From Thalassorhabdomicrobium marinisediminis (GTDB lineage: Bacteria; Pseudomonadota; Alphaproteobacteria; Rhodobacterales; Rhodobacteraceae), in NCBI RefSeq assembly GCF_003072065.1, contig NZ_QCYG01000010.1, positions 62,001 to 126,000 on the forward strand: a stretch of DNA of 64,000 bases, written 5' to 3'. Each line of letters starts with the position of its first letter. Position 1 is the first letter of the stretch. Below are positions 16,503 through 25,948 of this stretch, in pieces. Under the pieces are notes generated by a model. It ran no database searches, was not told the origin of the DNA, and saw only the letters and a program-made list of their open reading frames with translations. The position numbers and the translations under genes are program-made.

Positions 16503-18336
16503 CGACGGGTCCACGTTCCGCGACGCTACCGCCCTCGCGCGGGACATCTTCGACCGCACGGACGGAGAGGTGCGGCTGGCGCTCCCCCTTGGGTTGGGAA
16601 AGCCGATCACGCTGGTCAACGCGCTGACCCGCATGGCCGCCGACGATCCGTCCCTGTCGCTGACCATCTTCACTGCACTCACCCTACAACGGCCACGCCC
16701 CTCGTCGGACCTCGAAGACCGCTTCCTCGGTCCGGCGATGGAGCGGCTTTTCGGCAACGCGCCGCCGCTCGCCTATGCCAAGATGATCCACGAAGGCACC
16801 TTGCCCGACAACATCACCGTCTCGGAGTTCTTCTTTCAGGCGGGCGCGTGGCTGGGCAACGACTACGCGCAGCGGCACTATATCCCCGCCAACTACACCC
16901 ATGCGCGCGACGTGCTCATGGCGCGAAAGCCTAACGTTCTGGTGCAACTGATGCCACGGCAGGGCGACCAGTTCAGCCTGTCGTGCAACACCGACATTTC
17001 CGCCGACCTGTTCGCGGCGCGGGCCGCCGGTGAGATGGATTTCATCGCCGTGGCGGAGGTCTGCGACGCGCTGCCCTTCATGGGCGGCCCTGCGGTGATC
17101 ACCGCAAAGGAGGTGGCACTGGTTCTTGATCCGCCCACGCAGATCGACCTGTTCTCTGCCGTGCGCCGCCCGGTGTCCGACGCGCAACACGCCATCGGCC
17201 TGCATGTGTCACGGCTGGTTGAGGATGGCGGCACGCTGCAGATCGGCATCGGAGCGATTGGCGACGCCGTGGCCCATGCGTTGCTGCAACGGGACCGTGG
17301 CACGCTTGGCCCGGTCTGGTCGGATGCGCCGGTGCCGCTGCAGGGCGACGGGATCGCGCCTTTTGATGAGGGGCTCTATGCGGTGACCGAAATGCTCGTC
17401 GGCGGGTTGGTCGCCTTGTTCGAGGCTGGCATGATCCGGCGCGAGGTTGCGGGGGCGGCGATCCACGCGGGCTTCTTCGTCGATGCGCGCGACATGTATG
17501 AACGCCTGCGCGCCATGCCCCGGCCCCAGCGGGACAAGATCGAAATGCGCCCTGTGAGCTTCACCAACGCGCTCTACGGGGATGAAGCGGCAAAACGGGC
17601 CGCGCGGGTCAAGGCGCGTTTCGTCAACGGGGCGATGCAGGTGAACCTGCTGGGCGACGCCATGTCCGACGCCGCCAAACCGGGACAGGTGGTCAGCGGC
17701 GTGGGCGGGCAGTTCAACTTCTTCGAACAGGCTTTCGCGCTCGACGACGCCCATGCGGTGCTCACCCTGCCGGCCACGCGCACGTCCGGGGGCGAGACCT
17801 CGTCGAATATCGTCTGGCAGGTTCCCGTGGTCACAGTGCCACGGCACATGCGCGATATCGTGGTGACGGAATACGGCGCGGCGTTCCTGCGCGGTCAGAC
17901 CGATGAAGAGGCGATCAAACGGTTGATCTGCATCGCCGACAGCCGGTTTCAGGCCGAATTGGTGACGCAGGCGCAAGAGGCCGGCAAGCTTGCGCCCGAT
18001 TGGCAGGTCCCCGCTGCGCATCGCCAGAACACGCCTCAGGCCATCGCCGCATGGCGCGCAACGCACCGGGACCTCTTGCCGGATTATCCTCTTGGCACGG
18101 ACTTCACCGCGATCGAGCAGGCGCTTCTGCCCTGTCTTGAAGTCCTGTCCAACGCCGCCGGTCGCAAACGGGACTTAGCGGGGCTTCTTGCAGCCTCACT
18201 CACCGCGCCCGCCCATCCGCAAGAGGGTGCGATGATGCGCCGTATGGGCTATGATCCCGCGCCGAAATTGACCGAGCCGTTGCAGGCCCGCGCCCTGCGG
18301 GGCGCCATGCGCAAGGTCGCGGCCTGCACGCTTTGA
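16495..18336 (+). CDS. Acetyl-CoA hydrolase/CoA-transferase family protein
   Basis: Class I CoA-transferase superfamily member with the acetyl-CoA hydrolase C-terminal domain (QVVSGVGGQFNFFEQAF, then TRTSGGETSSNIVW). It may transfer CoA between short acyl groups or hydrolyse acyl-CoA at the end of beta-oxidation. The only in-frame start codons near the beginning are TTG at 16444 and TTG at 16495. The latter is chosen because it overlaps the fadJ stop by only 8 bases and follows GGATGG; it gives 613 residues. The protein is longer than typical 430-500 residue 4-hydroxybutyrate or propionate CoA-transferases. Substrate unknown. Confidence 0.8.
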   Translation: MPDDGSTFRDATALARDIFDRTDGEVRLALPLGLGKPITLVNALTRMAADDPSLSLTIFTALTLQRPRPSSDLEDRFLGPAMERLFGNAPPLAYAKMIHEGTLPDNITVSEFFFQAGAWLGNDYAQRHYIPANYTHARDVLMARKPNVLVQLMPRQGDQFSLSCNTDISADLFAARAAGEMDFIAVAEVCDALPFMGGPAVITAKEVALVLDPPTQIDLFSAVRRPVSDAQHAIGLHVSRLVEDGGTLQIGIGAIGDAVAHALLQRDRGTLGPVWSDAPVPLQGDGIAPFDEGLYAVTEMLVGGLVALFEAGMIRREVAGAAIHAGFFVDARDMYERLRAMPRPQRDKIEMRPVSFTNALYGDEAAKRAARVKARFVNGAMQVNLLGDAMSDAAKPGQVVSGVGGQFNFFEQAFALDDAHAVLTLPATRTSGGETSSNIVWQVPVVTVPRHMRDIVVTEYGAAFLRGQTDEEAIKRLICIADSRFQAELVTQAQEAGKLAPDWQVPAAHRQNTPQAIAAWRATHRDLLPDYPLGTDFTAIEQALLPCLEVLSNAAGRKRDLAGLLAASLTAPAHPQEGAMMRRMGYDPAPKLTEPLQARALRGAMRKVAACTL

Positions 18337-18373
18337 GGGCCACATGGAACTTTGCCTGCCGGTCCCGCGTTTT

Positions 18374-18387
18374 CCTGTAATTACAGG
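18374..18387. promoter_or_regulatory. CCTGTAATTACAGG palindrome upstream of gcd
   Basis: A perfect 14-bp palindrome 26 bp before the gcd ATG, in the 77-bp gap after the beta-oxidation operon. It is AT-centred in a very GC-rich setting and has no T-run, so an operator is more likely than a terminator. No cognate regulator gene is adjacent. Confidence 0.45.
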
Positions 18388-18413
18388 GAGACTTCGACGA
18401 CGGGAGGCCGGAC

Positions 18414-20957
18414 ATGACCGGGACACAGGCGCGCGCACATCACACCACCAAAGGCACGATCGGACATTGGTGGACCCTTTTCATGGCAGCGGTGCTGAGC
18501 GTCATCGGCCTTCTGCTCGCGGTCGGCGGCGTCTGGCTCGCCACCCTCGGAGGGTCCTGGTATTATCTGATCGCCGGTCTGGGTCTCGTCCTGGCCGGCG
18601 TTTTGCTGTTCGGCAGCCATATCGGCGGGTTCTGGATCTACGTTCTGGTCTATATCGGCACCTGGATCTGGGCCGTGTGGGAGGTCGGGATGGACCTTTG
18701 GCCGCTGGTGCCTCGGGTCGTGGCGCCTACGGTTCTGCTGATTCTTTTGCTGTTCTGCCTGCCGTATCTGCACCGCGCCAAACGGTTCGGCCTGCAGCGC
18801 GGCATCGCGGCGGCCCTGACAGGATTGGCGCTGGTGGGGTTTGGCGCGCCCGAGGTGCAGGCGCAAGAGGGCGATACTGTTCCCGTGACGGAGCCCGCCG
18901 AGCAGGCTGACCCCGAAGCACCCGGGACGCCGGAAGCGGAAGCGCCCCAAGCCGCGAGCGAACCCGACGCAACCGCTGAGGGCGACACCCCGCCTGATGC
19001 CACCCCAACCGCTGCCGACACCGCGCCAGACACCGGCCTTGCCCGCGCGCCGCAGCCTCCGTTCGAGATCGGCGCGGATTGGCCGGCCTATGGCGGCACC
19101 TATGCCGCGACCCGCTATTCCCCCCTCAATCAGATCACCCGCGAGAATGTCGGTCAGCTTGAAGAGGCTTGGCGCTATCGCACCGGCGACATGCCCACCG
19201 ATGACGCGGCCTACAGCCCCGAGAACACGCCCCTGAAGGTCGGCGACAGCCTCTATCTGTGCTCTGCCAAGAACATCCTGATCGCGCTGGATGCAAAAAC
19301 GGGGCGCGAGGAATGGCGCTTCGATCCCGGCGTGTCCAACGACGCGATCCCCTACGGCGCGACCTGCCGCAGCGTGGTCTATTACGAGGCCGCGGACCTT
19401 GACGACGACGCCCTGTGCAAGACCCGCGTGATCGAGGCGACGATCGACGTGCGCCTGATCGCGGTCGATGCGCAAACCGGCCAGTTGTGCCCGGACTTTG
19501 GCCGCGAAGGCATGGTCGATCTGAACGAAGGTCTGGGGGACACGGTGCCCGGCTGGTATGCCATGACCTCACCCCCCACCGTGGTGCGCGGCGTTCTGGT
19601 GGTCGGTGCGCAGGTCTCCGATAATGAGGCCGAGGACGCACCCTCGGGCGTGGTGCGCGGCTACGATGTGGTCACCGGTGAGCTCGCCTGGGCCTGGGAT
19701 CTCGGCAACCCCGACCGCACCGGTGCCCCACCAGAAGGCGAGGTTTACACCCGTGGCACGCCCAACATGTGGACCATCGCCGCCGGAGACGATGACCTCG
19801 GGCTGGTTTATCTGCCCATGGGCAACAGTTCGGTCGATTACTACGGCGCGAACCGGACCGAGGCCGAGAACGAGTATTCCACATCGCTGGTGGCTCTCGA
19901 CGTGACCACGGGCAAGCCTGCGTGGCACTTCCAGACCGTGCATTACGACGTCTGGGATTACGACCTCGGCTCGCAACCCACCTTGCTGGATTTCCCCACG
20001 GACGAGGGGCCCGTGCCCGCACTGGTCCTGCCCAGCAAGCAAGGCCAGATCTACGTGCTGGATCGCGCCACAGGCGAACCCCTGCACCCGGTTGAGGAAC
20101 GCGAGGTGCCCATCGGCGGGGTCGAGCCTGAGAACCTGTCGCCCACCCAGCCCTATTCCGGCTATGCCGCGTTGAACCAGCCGCCGCTGACCGAAAAGGA
20201 CATGTGGGGGATGTCCCCGCTGGACCAGCTTTGGTGCCGCATCCAGTTCCGCCGCGCCTACTACGAGGGCGAATACACGCCGCCCTCGGTTGAGCGCCCG
20301 TGGATCCAGTATCCCGGCTACAACGGCGGCTCGGACTGGGGCAGCATCGCGGTGGACACCGACCGGGGCATTATCATCGCCAACTACAACGACATGCCCA
20401 ATTTCAACCAGTTGATCCCCCGCGAAGAAGCGGACGCCCGTGGCTTGCGGCCGATCAACGAAGGCGGCAGCGACGAGGGCGCGCAGGGCGCTCCGCAAGC
20501 GGGCGCGCCCTATGCCATCGACGTCAACGCGGGCTGGCGTTTGCCCACCGGATTGCTGTGCAAGGAGCCGCCCTATGGCGGTATCCGGGCGATCGATCTG
20601 GAAACCGGAGAGACGCTCTGGGATCAGCCGATCGGCACCGCCCGCAACAACGGCCCCTTCGGCATTCCGTCGCGCCTGCCGCTGCGGATCGGCACCCCGA
20701 ACAACGGCGGCCCGATCATCACCGCCGGTGGGCTGGTGTTCATTGCCGCCACCACAGATGATCTGTTCCGCGCCATCGACATCGAGACAGGTGAGGTCCT
20801 GTGGGAGGTCGTGCTGCCCGCAGGGGGCCAGACCACTCCGATCACCTATGAGCAAGACGGCGAGCAATACGTCGTCATCTCGCCCGGTGGACATCACTTT
20901 ATGGAAACGCAGGTGGGGGATTACGTGATCGCCTACAAACTGCCCGGTGGCGAATAA
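18414..20957 (+). CDS. gcd: Membrane-bound PQQ-dependent glucose dehydrogenase
   Basis: Oxidises glucose or similar aldoses at the periplasmic face and passes electrons to ubiquinone. The 847 residues comprise about five N-terminal membrane segments (residues ~20-145) and a periplasmic eight-bladed quinoprotein propeller (from ~215). Propeller motifs include AGGLVFIAATTDDLFRAID and HYDVWDYDLGSQPT, the latter carrying the aspartate of the active-site region. Between anchor and propeller lies an unusual Pro/Glu/Ala-rich acidic linker of about 60 residues (150-209). RBS GGGAGG precedes the ATG. PQQ synthesis genes are not in the window. Related quinoproteins for other polyols cannot be fully excluded. 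Confidence 0.9.
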   Translation: MTGTQARAHHTTKGTIGHWWTLFMAAVLSVIGLLLAVGGVWLATLGGSWYYLIAGLGLVLAGVLLFGSHIGGFWIYVLVYIGTWIWAVWEVGMDLWPLVPRVVAPTVLLILLLFCLPYLHRAKRFGLQRGIAAALTGLALVGFGAPEVQAQEGDTVPVTEPAEQADPEAPGTPEAEAPQAASEPDATAEGDTPPDATPTAADTAPDTGLARAPQPPFEIGADWPAYGGTYAATRYSPLNQITRENVGQLEEAWRYRTGDMPTDDAAYSPENTPLKVGDSLYLCSAKNILIALDAKTGREEWRFDPGVSNDAIPYGATCRSVVYYEAADLDDDALCKTRVIEATIDVRLIAVDAQTGQLCPDFGREGMVDLNEGLGDTVPGWYAMTSPPTVVRGVLVVGAQVSDNEAEDAPSGVVRGYDVVTGELAWAWDLGNPDRTGAPPEGEVYTRGTPNMWTIAAGDDDLGLVYLPMGNSSVDYYGANRTEAENEYSTSLVALDVTTGKPAWHFQTVHYDVWDYDLGSQPTLLDFPTDEGPVPALVLPSKQGQIYVLDRATGEPLHPVEEREVPIGGVEPENLSPTQPYSGYAALNQPPLTEKDMWGMSPLDQLWCRIQFRRAYYEGEYTPPSVERPWIQYPGYNGGSDWGSIAVDTDRGIIIANYNDMPNFNQLIPREEADARGLRPINEGGSDEGAQGAPQAGAPYAIDVNAGWRLPTGLLCKEPPYGGIRAIDLETGETLWDQPIGTARNNGPFGIPSRLPLRIGTPNNGGPIITAGGLVFIAATTDDLFRAIDIETGEVLWEVVLPAGGQTTPITYEQDGEQYVVISPGGHHFMETQVGDYVIAYKLPGGE

Positions 20958-20980
20958 CACCGTGAAAGGGGAACGCATCC

Positions 20981-22381
20981 ATGGTGGAGGCGGAACAGGA
21001 TAAGCATGCGGGCCCGGAGGGCGAGACCGAGCTCAAGCGGGTGATGGGCCCCGGGCTGCTGCTGTTGTTCATCGTCGGCGACGTCCTTGGGACGGGCATT
21101 TACGCGCTGACGGGCAAGGTCGCCGGAGAGGTGGGCGGCATCGTCTGGTTGCCGTTCCTTGTGGCCTTCGTTCTGGCGGCGGTGACCGCCTGCAGCTATC
21201 TGGAACTGGTGACGAAATACCCCCGCGCCGCGGGGGCCGCGCTCTACACACACAAGGCGTTCGGCGTGCACTTCCTGACCTTTCTGGTGGCCTTCGCAGT
21301 CATGTCTTCGGGCATCACCTCGGCCTCGACCGCTTCGCGCGCCTTTGCCGAGAACTTCGGTGAGAGCATCGGCTTCGGCACGGGGGCCTTCGGGGTTACG
21401 ACTGTCGGGCTGGTGTTCATGGCGATCATCGCGGCGGTGAACCTGCGCGGCGTCGGCGAAAGCGTGAAGATGAACGTCGTCTTCACCTGTATCGAGCTGT
21501 CGGGCCTTGTCATCATCATCCTGATCGGGGCTTGGGCGCTGACGGACGGACAGGGGGATTTCGCCCGCGCCTTCGACTTCAGCGACGTGGGCGAAAAGGG
21601 CATCTTCTGGCCCGTCATCGCGGCCACCACGCTGGCTTTCTTCGCCATGGTGGGATTCGAGGATTCGGTGAACATGGCGGAGGAATCGAAGAACCCGACC
21701 AGGATTTTCCCCAAGGTCCTGCTGGGCGGGCTGGTGTTGACCGGCATCATCTATCTGCTGGTCTCGATCACCGCCATCGCCCTTGTCGACGCCGACAGCC
21801 TGAGCGAGGGCGCAACCCCGCTTCTCAAGGTGGTCGAGGTCGGCGCGCCGTGGTTGCCGCTGAGTGTGTTCGGGATCATCACCATGTGCGCCGTGGCCAA
21901 TTCCGCGCTGATCAACATGCTCATGGCCTCGCGCCTGCTGTATGGCATGGCGAAAGAGAATGTGTTGCCTGCGGTGCTGGGCAAGGTCCTGCCTAACCGC
22001 CGGACGCCCTGGATCGCGATCCTGTTCACCACCGCGCTGGCCGCCGCACTCATCACCTTTGTCGGCGCGGTGCCCGCCTTGGGCGGCACCACGGCGCTGT
22101 TGCTGCTGGCGGTCTTTGCGGTGGTGAACGTGGCCGTGCTGGTGCTGCGCTCCGACACCGTTGAGCATGAGCATTTCACCGCGCCGTTCGGTCTGCCCTA
22201 TCTTGGCGCGGCCAGTTGCGCCTTCTTTGTCGGGCCGTGGACCGGTCGCGATCCGGTGCAATATCTGATCGCTGGTGTCTTGCTGGGGTTGGGTGTGGCG
22301 CTTTGGGGTGGCACGGTCGCCTATATGAAATCCAAGGGCAAGACGCCCGGCATCGACGATGCAGAACATCTGGCTGAGTGA
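20981..22381 (+). CDS. APC-superfamily amino acid/amine permease
   Basis: Inner-membrane secondary transporter of 466 residues with about 12 hydrophobic segments. The first segment has the APC signature GPGLLLLFIVGDVLGTGIYA, and segment 6 has FFAMVGFEDSVNMAEESKNP, typical of basic amino acid/polyamine antiporter-type members. RBS AAAGGGGA precedes the ATG. It lies 23 bp after gcd and its end directly precedes the oxidase genes, so it may be in one long transcript with both. The substrate is not predictable. Confidence 0.82.
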   Translation: MVEAEQDKHAGPEGETELKRVMGPGLLLLFIVGDVLGTGIYALTGKVAGEVGGIVWLPFLVAFVLAAVTACSYLELVTKYPRAAGAALYTHKAFGVHFLTFLVAFAVMSSGITSASTASRAFAENFGESIGFGTGAFGVTTVGLVFMAIIAAVNLRGVGESVKMNVVFTCIELSGLVIIILIGAWALTDGQGDFARAFDFSDVGEKGIFWPVIAATTLAFFAMVGFEDSVNMAEESKNPTRIFPKVLLGGLVLTGIIYLLVSITAIALVDADSLSEGATPLLKVVEVGAPWLPLSVFGIITMCAVANSALINMLMASRLLYGMAKENVLPAVLGKVLPNRRTPWIAILFTTALAAALITFVGAVPALGGTTALLLLAVFAVVNVAVLVLRSDTVEHEHFTAPFGLPYLGAASCAFFVGPWTGRDPVQYLIAGVLLGLGVALWGGTVAYMKSKGKTPGIDDAEHLAE

Positions 22382-22385
22382 CGGA

Positions 22386-23387
22386 ATGGGGCAGGGACGA
22401 CGACAGCACAATTGGAAAAGCCACGCCGCTTTGACGGGGATTCTGTTGCTGGCGGGTTGCGGCAGCGGGCGGCAATCGGTGCTGAATCCTGCGGGCGACG
22501 ACGCGCTGATGCTGTTCGATCTGGCGCGGGTGATGTTCATCGGCGCGCTGATCCTGTGGCTGCTGGTTGCCGCGCTCTTCATCTATGTCACCCGCATCGC
22601 CCCGCGCGAGTTTTCGCGCTGCAGCGCCGAGCGGCTGATCGTCGGCGGCGGGGTGATCTTTCCGGTGCTGTTGCTGGGCGCGCTGCTGATTTACTCCCTG
22701 CCGCTCATGTCCTCGCAACGAGAGGCGGACGACGGGCTTGAGGTCCAGATCACCGCCGAGCAATGGTGGTGGCGGGTTAATTACGTCCTGCCCAACGGCG
22801 ACACGATCACCTCGGCCAATGAGTTGCGGCTACCCGTGGGCGCGCGCACGGGGCTCCGGCTCAACGCGCATCGGGTGATCCATTCGTTCTGGGTGCCCGC
22901 CCTGGGCGGCAAGACCGATATGATCCCGGGGCGCGAGACCTTCATGTCCCTCAAGCCCGAAACCCCCGGCATCTATCGCGGCCAATGCGCGGAGTTCTGC
23001 GGTGCCTCGCACGCCTTGATGGCCTTCGAGGTCGTGGCGATGGAGCCCGAGGCGTTTGCCGCATGGCTTGCCGCCGAAGCCGCCGACGCGGTGCCGCCGC
23101 AAACGCCGCTCGCCCGGAAGGGGGCCGGGGTCTTCGCGCGCGAGGGGTGCGGCGGCTGCCACACCGTGCGCGGCACGGATGCGCAGGGGCAGGTGGGGCC
23201 GGACCTGACCCATGTGGGCAGCCGGGTGTCGCTTGGCGCGGGGATCCTGCCCGACGGGGTCGAGGATTTCGCGAACTGGATCGCCCACACCGAAGACCTG
23301 AAGCCAGAGGTCGCCATGCCGACCTATGATTACCTGAGCGACGGCGACCTCACCGCGCTTGCCACCTATCTGGAAGGGTTGGAATGA
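22386..23387 (+). CDS. coxB: Cytochrome c oxidase subunit II with fused cytochrome c domain (caa3-type)
   Basis: Receives electrons from cytochrome c at a CuA centre and passes them to subunit I. The start at 22386 gives a lipoprotein signal ending LLLAGC. An ATG at 22359 inside the permease gene is an alternative. Two membrane helices follow, then the CuA site: a His in HRVIHSFWVPALGGKTDMIPG and the CxxxC in GQCAEFCGASHALM. The C-terminal ~90 residues form a fused monoheme cytochrome c with CGGCH and a candidate axial Met in VAMPTYDYL. This architecture defines caa3-type oxidases. It overlaps the next gene by 4 bp. Confidence 0.92.
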   Translation: MGQGRRQHNWKSHAALTGILLLAGCGSGRQSVLNPAGDDALMLFDLARVMFIGALILWLLVAALFIYVTRIAPREFSRCSAERLIVGGGVIFPVLLLGALLIYSLPLMSSQREADDGLEVQITAEQWWWRVNYVLPNGDTITSANELRLPVGARTGLRLNAHRVIHSFWVPALGGKTDMIPGRETFMSLKPETPGIYRGQCAEFCGASHALMAFEVVAMEPEAFAAWLAAEAADAVPPQTPLARKGAGVFAREGCGGCHTVRGTDAQGQVGPDLTHVGSRVSLGAGILPDGVEDFANWIAHTEDLKPEVAMPTYDYLSDGDLTALATYLEGLE

Positions 23388-25948
23388 CCGAAAAGCTGCA
23401 CATGCCCGCCCCCGAAGGCCCCTATCCCCCGACGGAGGAAATGCTGTCGGTTCCGGTCCCGCATGAGGAGCAGGAGCGGGGCAAGGCAGAACTGCGCGCG
23501 GCGTGGAAAACCCCCACCGGCTGGCGCTACTGGTCGGCGGTCAACAACACCGAGGTGGGCGTCTGGTATACGCTCACCGCCTTTGGTTTCATGCTGCTGG
23601 CCGGATTGCTGGCGCTGGCGATGCGGGTGCAACTGGCGTTCCCGGGGATGGAGTTCCTTGACGCCGACCGCTTCAACCAGTTCTTCACCATGCATGGCTC
23701 GGCGATGATGTTCCTGTTCGCCGTGCCCATGTTCGAGGCGATCTCGATCCTGCTGCTGCCCGCCTTCGTTGGCTCCCGCGACATGCCCTTCCCGCGCCTG
23801 TCCGCCTATGGCTACTGGTGTTTCCTGATCGGCGGCATCTTCGTCATGGGCTCTCTGCTGTTTGACGCAGGGCCCAAGGCGGGCTGGTTCATGTATCCGC
23901 CGCTGGCCACCAAGGACGAAGGGATCGGGCCGGACGTCTGGCTTTTGGGCCTGTCGTTTATCGAGGTCGCCAGCATCGCGGCGGCGGTGGAATTGATCGT
24001 CGGCGCGCTCAAATGCCGCCCGCCGGGGATGCGCGTCAACCTGATGCCGCTTTACGCGTGGTACGTGCTGGTCGTGGGCGGCATGATCCTGTTCGCCTTC
24101 CCGCCGCTGATCGCGGGAGACTTTTTGTTTGAGCTGGAACGCTCGTTCGACTGGCCCTTCTTCGATCCGACGCGGGGCGGTGACCCGATGCTCTGGCAGC
24201 ACCTGTTCTGGATTTTCGGCCATCCGGAGGTCTATATCGTTTTCCTGCCGTCCATCGCCGTGGCCGCGATGATCGTCCCCACGGTCGCGCAGCGCCCGAT
24301 GGTCGGCTATTCGTGGATCGTGCTGAGCGCCGTGGGCACCGGCTTTCTGTCCTTTGGCCTCTGGGTGCACCACATGTTCACCACCGGCTTGCCGCAGATC
24401 TCGCTGGGGTTCTTTTCGGCCGCGTCCGAGGCGGTGGTGATCCCCACGGGCATCCAGCTGTTCGCCTTTGTCGCGACCCTGATGGTCGGGCGCGTGAAAA
24501 TGAGCCTGCCGATGCTCTGGATCGCGGGCGCGCTGGCGATTTTCGTAGCAGGCGGGCTCACAGGAGTGATGCTCGCCATCGTGCCGTTCAACTGGCAGGT
24601 CCATGACACCTATTTCATCGTCGCCCACCTGCATTACACGATTTTCGGCGGCATGGTCTTTCCGGTGATCGCGGGGGTCTATTACTTCTACCCATTCTTC
24701 GCCAAGAAACTCCTGTCCGAGCGTCTGGGCCGCTGGTCTTTCTGGCTGATCTTCAGCGGGTTCAACATCACCTTCCTGCCGATGCATATGACGGGCCTTC
24801 AAGGCATGCCGCGCCGCGTCTTCACCTATCCCGAAGACAGCGGCTGGGCGCTGCTCAACCTCGTCTCGACCGTGGGCGCGTTTATCATCGCGGCGGGTTT
24901 TGCGGTGTTTTTATATGATCTTTTGCGCTCCAAGAAGCATCAGGGCCAAATTCCCCGCAACCCGTGGGGCGCGGGCACGCTGGAATTTTCTCACGACGTC
25001 CCCGAGGAGTCTTGGGGCGTCCGGTCGATCCCCTATATCCGCAGCCGCTATCCCCTGTGGCAGCAGGACAAGATCGTTGAGCGAATGGACGCAGGGCGGT
25101 TCTATCTGCCCGATGCGCCGGACCACCAGCGCGAAACCATCGTCACCAGCGTGATCGACGCCAAGCCGCTTTACGTGCAGCCGATCACCGGGCCTGCGTG
25201 GATCTGCATGTTGGCGGCGGTGTTCACGGGCGGGGCGTTCATTTTCCCGACGTTCCACATCTACACGCCCGCGATCGTCTGCGCCGCTTTCGCCATCGTC
25301 TGCGTGTGCTACTGGCTTTGGACGGCCACCGCGCGGCCGCCCCGATCGAACATGCGCGACGCGGGGTTGGGGCTGCGCCTGCCGACCTATGCCTCGGGCC
25401 CGAACACGGTGGGCTGGTGGGCCATGTGGATCACCATGCTGGGGGATTCCACGGCCTTTGCCTCGCTCGTGTTCGGGTTCTTCTTCTACTGGACCGCGCG
25501 ACCCGACTTCCCGCCCGCCGGGGCCGAGCACGCCATTGGCCTTTGGGTGGCGCTGGCGGCTTTGTTGCTGGTGGTGTCCTGGGCCGCGACGCTTACAGCG
25601 CGTGAAGTGAACCACCGCGGGCACGTGAACGCGGCCCGGTTGGCGCTCTGCGTGGCCATCGCCGCTGCCCTTGGCGGGGCGGGGGCGGCCTATCTGGCGG
25701 TGGCCGACCTTGATCCGACGTCCCATGTCTATCCGGCGATCCTCTGGGCGCTTATGGTCTGGCTGGTGGTGCATGTCGGCGCGGGCGTCATCATGCAGGG
25801 CTATTGTCTGGCCGGAAGCCTCGCCGGGAAGTTGACGCCGCTGTATGACGCGGACCTGCACAACGTGGCCCTGTTCTGGCACTTCATCGGCCTGAAGGCG
25901 CTCGTCACGGCAGCGGTGCTGGGCCTTGTTCCGGGGTGGCTGACGTGA
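23384..25948 (+). CDS. Cytochrome c oxidase, fused subunits I and III
   Basis: Proton-pumping heme-copper oxidase catalytic subunit. Residues ~40-560 form subunit I: low-spin heme ligand in FTMHGSAMMF, CuB and cross-linked tyrosine in FGHPEVYIVFLP, CuB histidines in WVHHMFTTG, heme ligands in VHDTYFIVAHLHY. HPEVY with Glu indicates an A1-type D-channel. Residues ~620-854 form a shortened subunit III-like helical domain (WWAMWITMLGDSTAFASLVFGFFFYW, of which the first half is most typical). The 854-residue length matches known I+III fusions. It is the core of the operon 22386-27925. Confidence 0.93.
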   Translation: MTEKLHMPAPEGPYPPTEEMLSVPVPHEEQERGKAELRAAWKTPTGWRYWSAVNNTEVGVWYTLTAFGFMLLAGLLALAMRVQLAFPGMEFLDADRFNQFFTMHGSAMMFLFAVPMFEAISILLLPAFVGSRDMPFPRLSAYGYWCFLIGGIFVMGSLLFDAGPKAGWFMYPPLATKDEGIGPDVWLLGLSFIEVASIAAAVELIVGALKCRPPGMRVNLMPLYAWYVLVVGGMILFAFPPLIAGDFLFELERSFDWPFFDPTRGGDPMLWQHLFWIFGHPEVYIVFLPSIAVAAMIVPTVAQRPMVGYSWIVLSAVGTGFLSFGLWVHHMFTTGLPQISLGFFSAASEAVVIPTGIQLFAFVATLMVGRVKMSLPMLWIAGALAIFVAGGLTGVMLAIVPFNWQVHDTYFIVAHLHYTIFGGMVFPVIAGVYYFYPFFAKKLLSERLGRWSFWLIFSGFNITFLPMHMTGLQGMPRRVFTYPEDSGWALLNLVSTVGAFIIAAGFAVFLYDLLRSKKHQGQIPRNPWGAGTLEFSHDVPEESWGVRSIPYIRSRYPLWQQDKIVERMDAGRFYLPDAPDHQRETIVTSVIDAKPLYVQPITGPAWICMLAAVFTGGAFIFPTFHIYTPAIVCAAFAIVCVCYWLWTATARPPRSNMRDAGLGLRLPTYASGPNTVGWWAMWITMLGDSTAFASLVFGFFFYWTARPDFPPAGAEHAIGLWVALAALLLVVSWAATLTAREVNHRGHVNAARLALCVAIAAALGGAGAAYLAVADLDPTSHVYPAILWALMVWLVVHVGAGVIMQGYCLAGSLAGKLTPLYDADLHNVALFWHFIGLKALVTAAVLGLVPGWLT

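Noticed and set aside
20933-22582. A 549-codon minus-strand frame opposite the APC permease
   Set aside because: Antisense to a clear membrane transporter; its His/Arg/Gln-rich composition is not protein-like.
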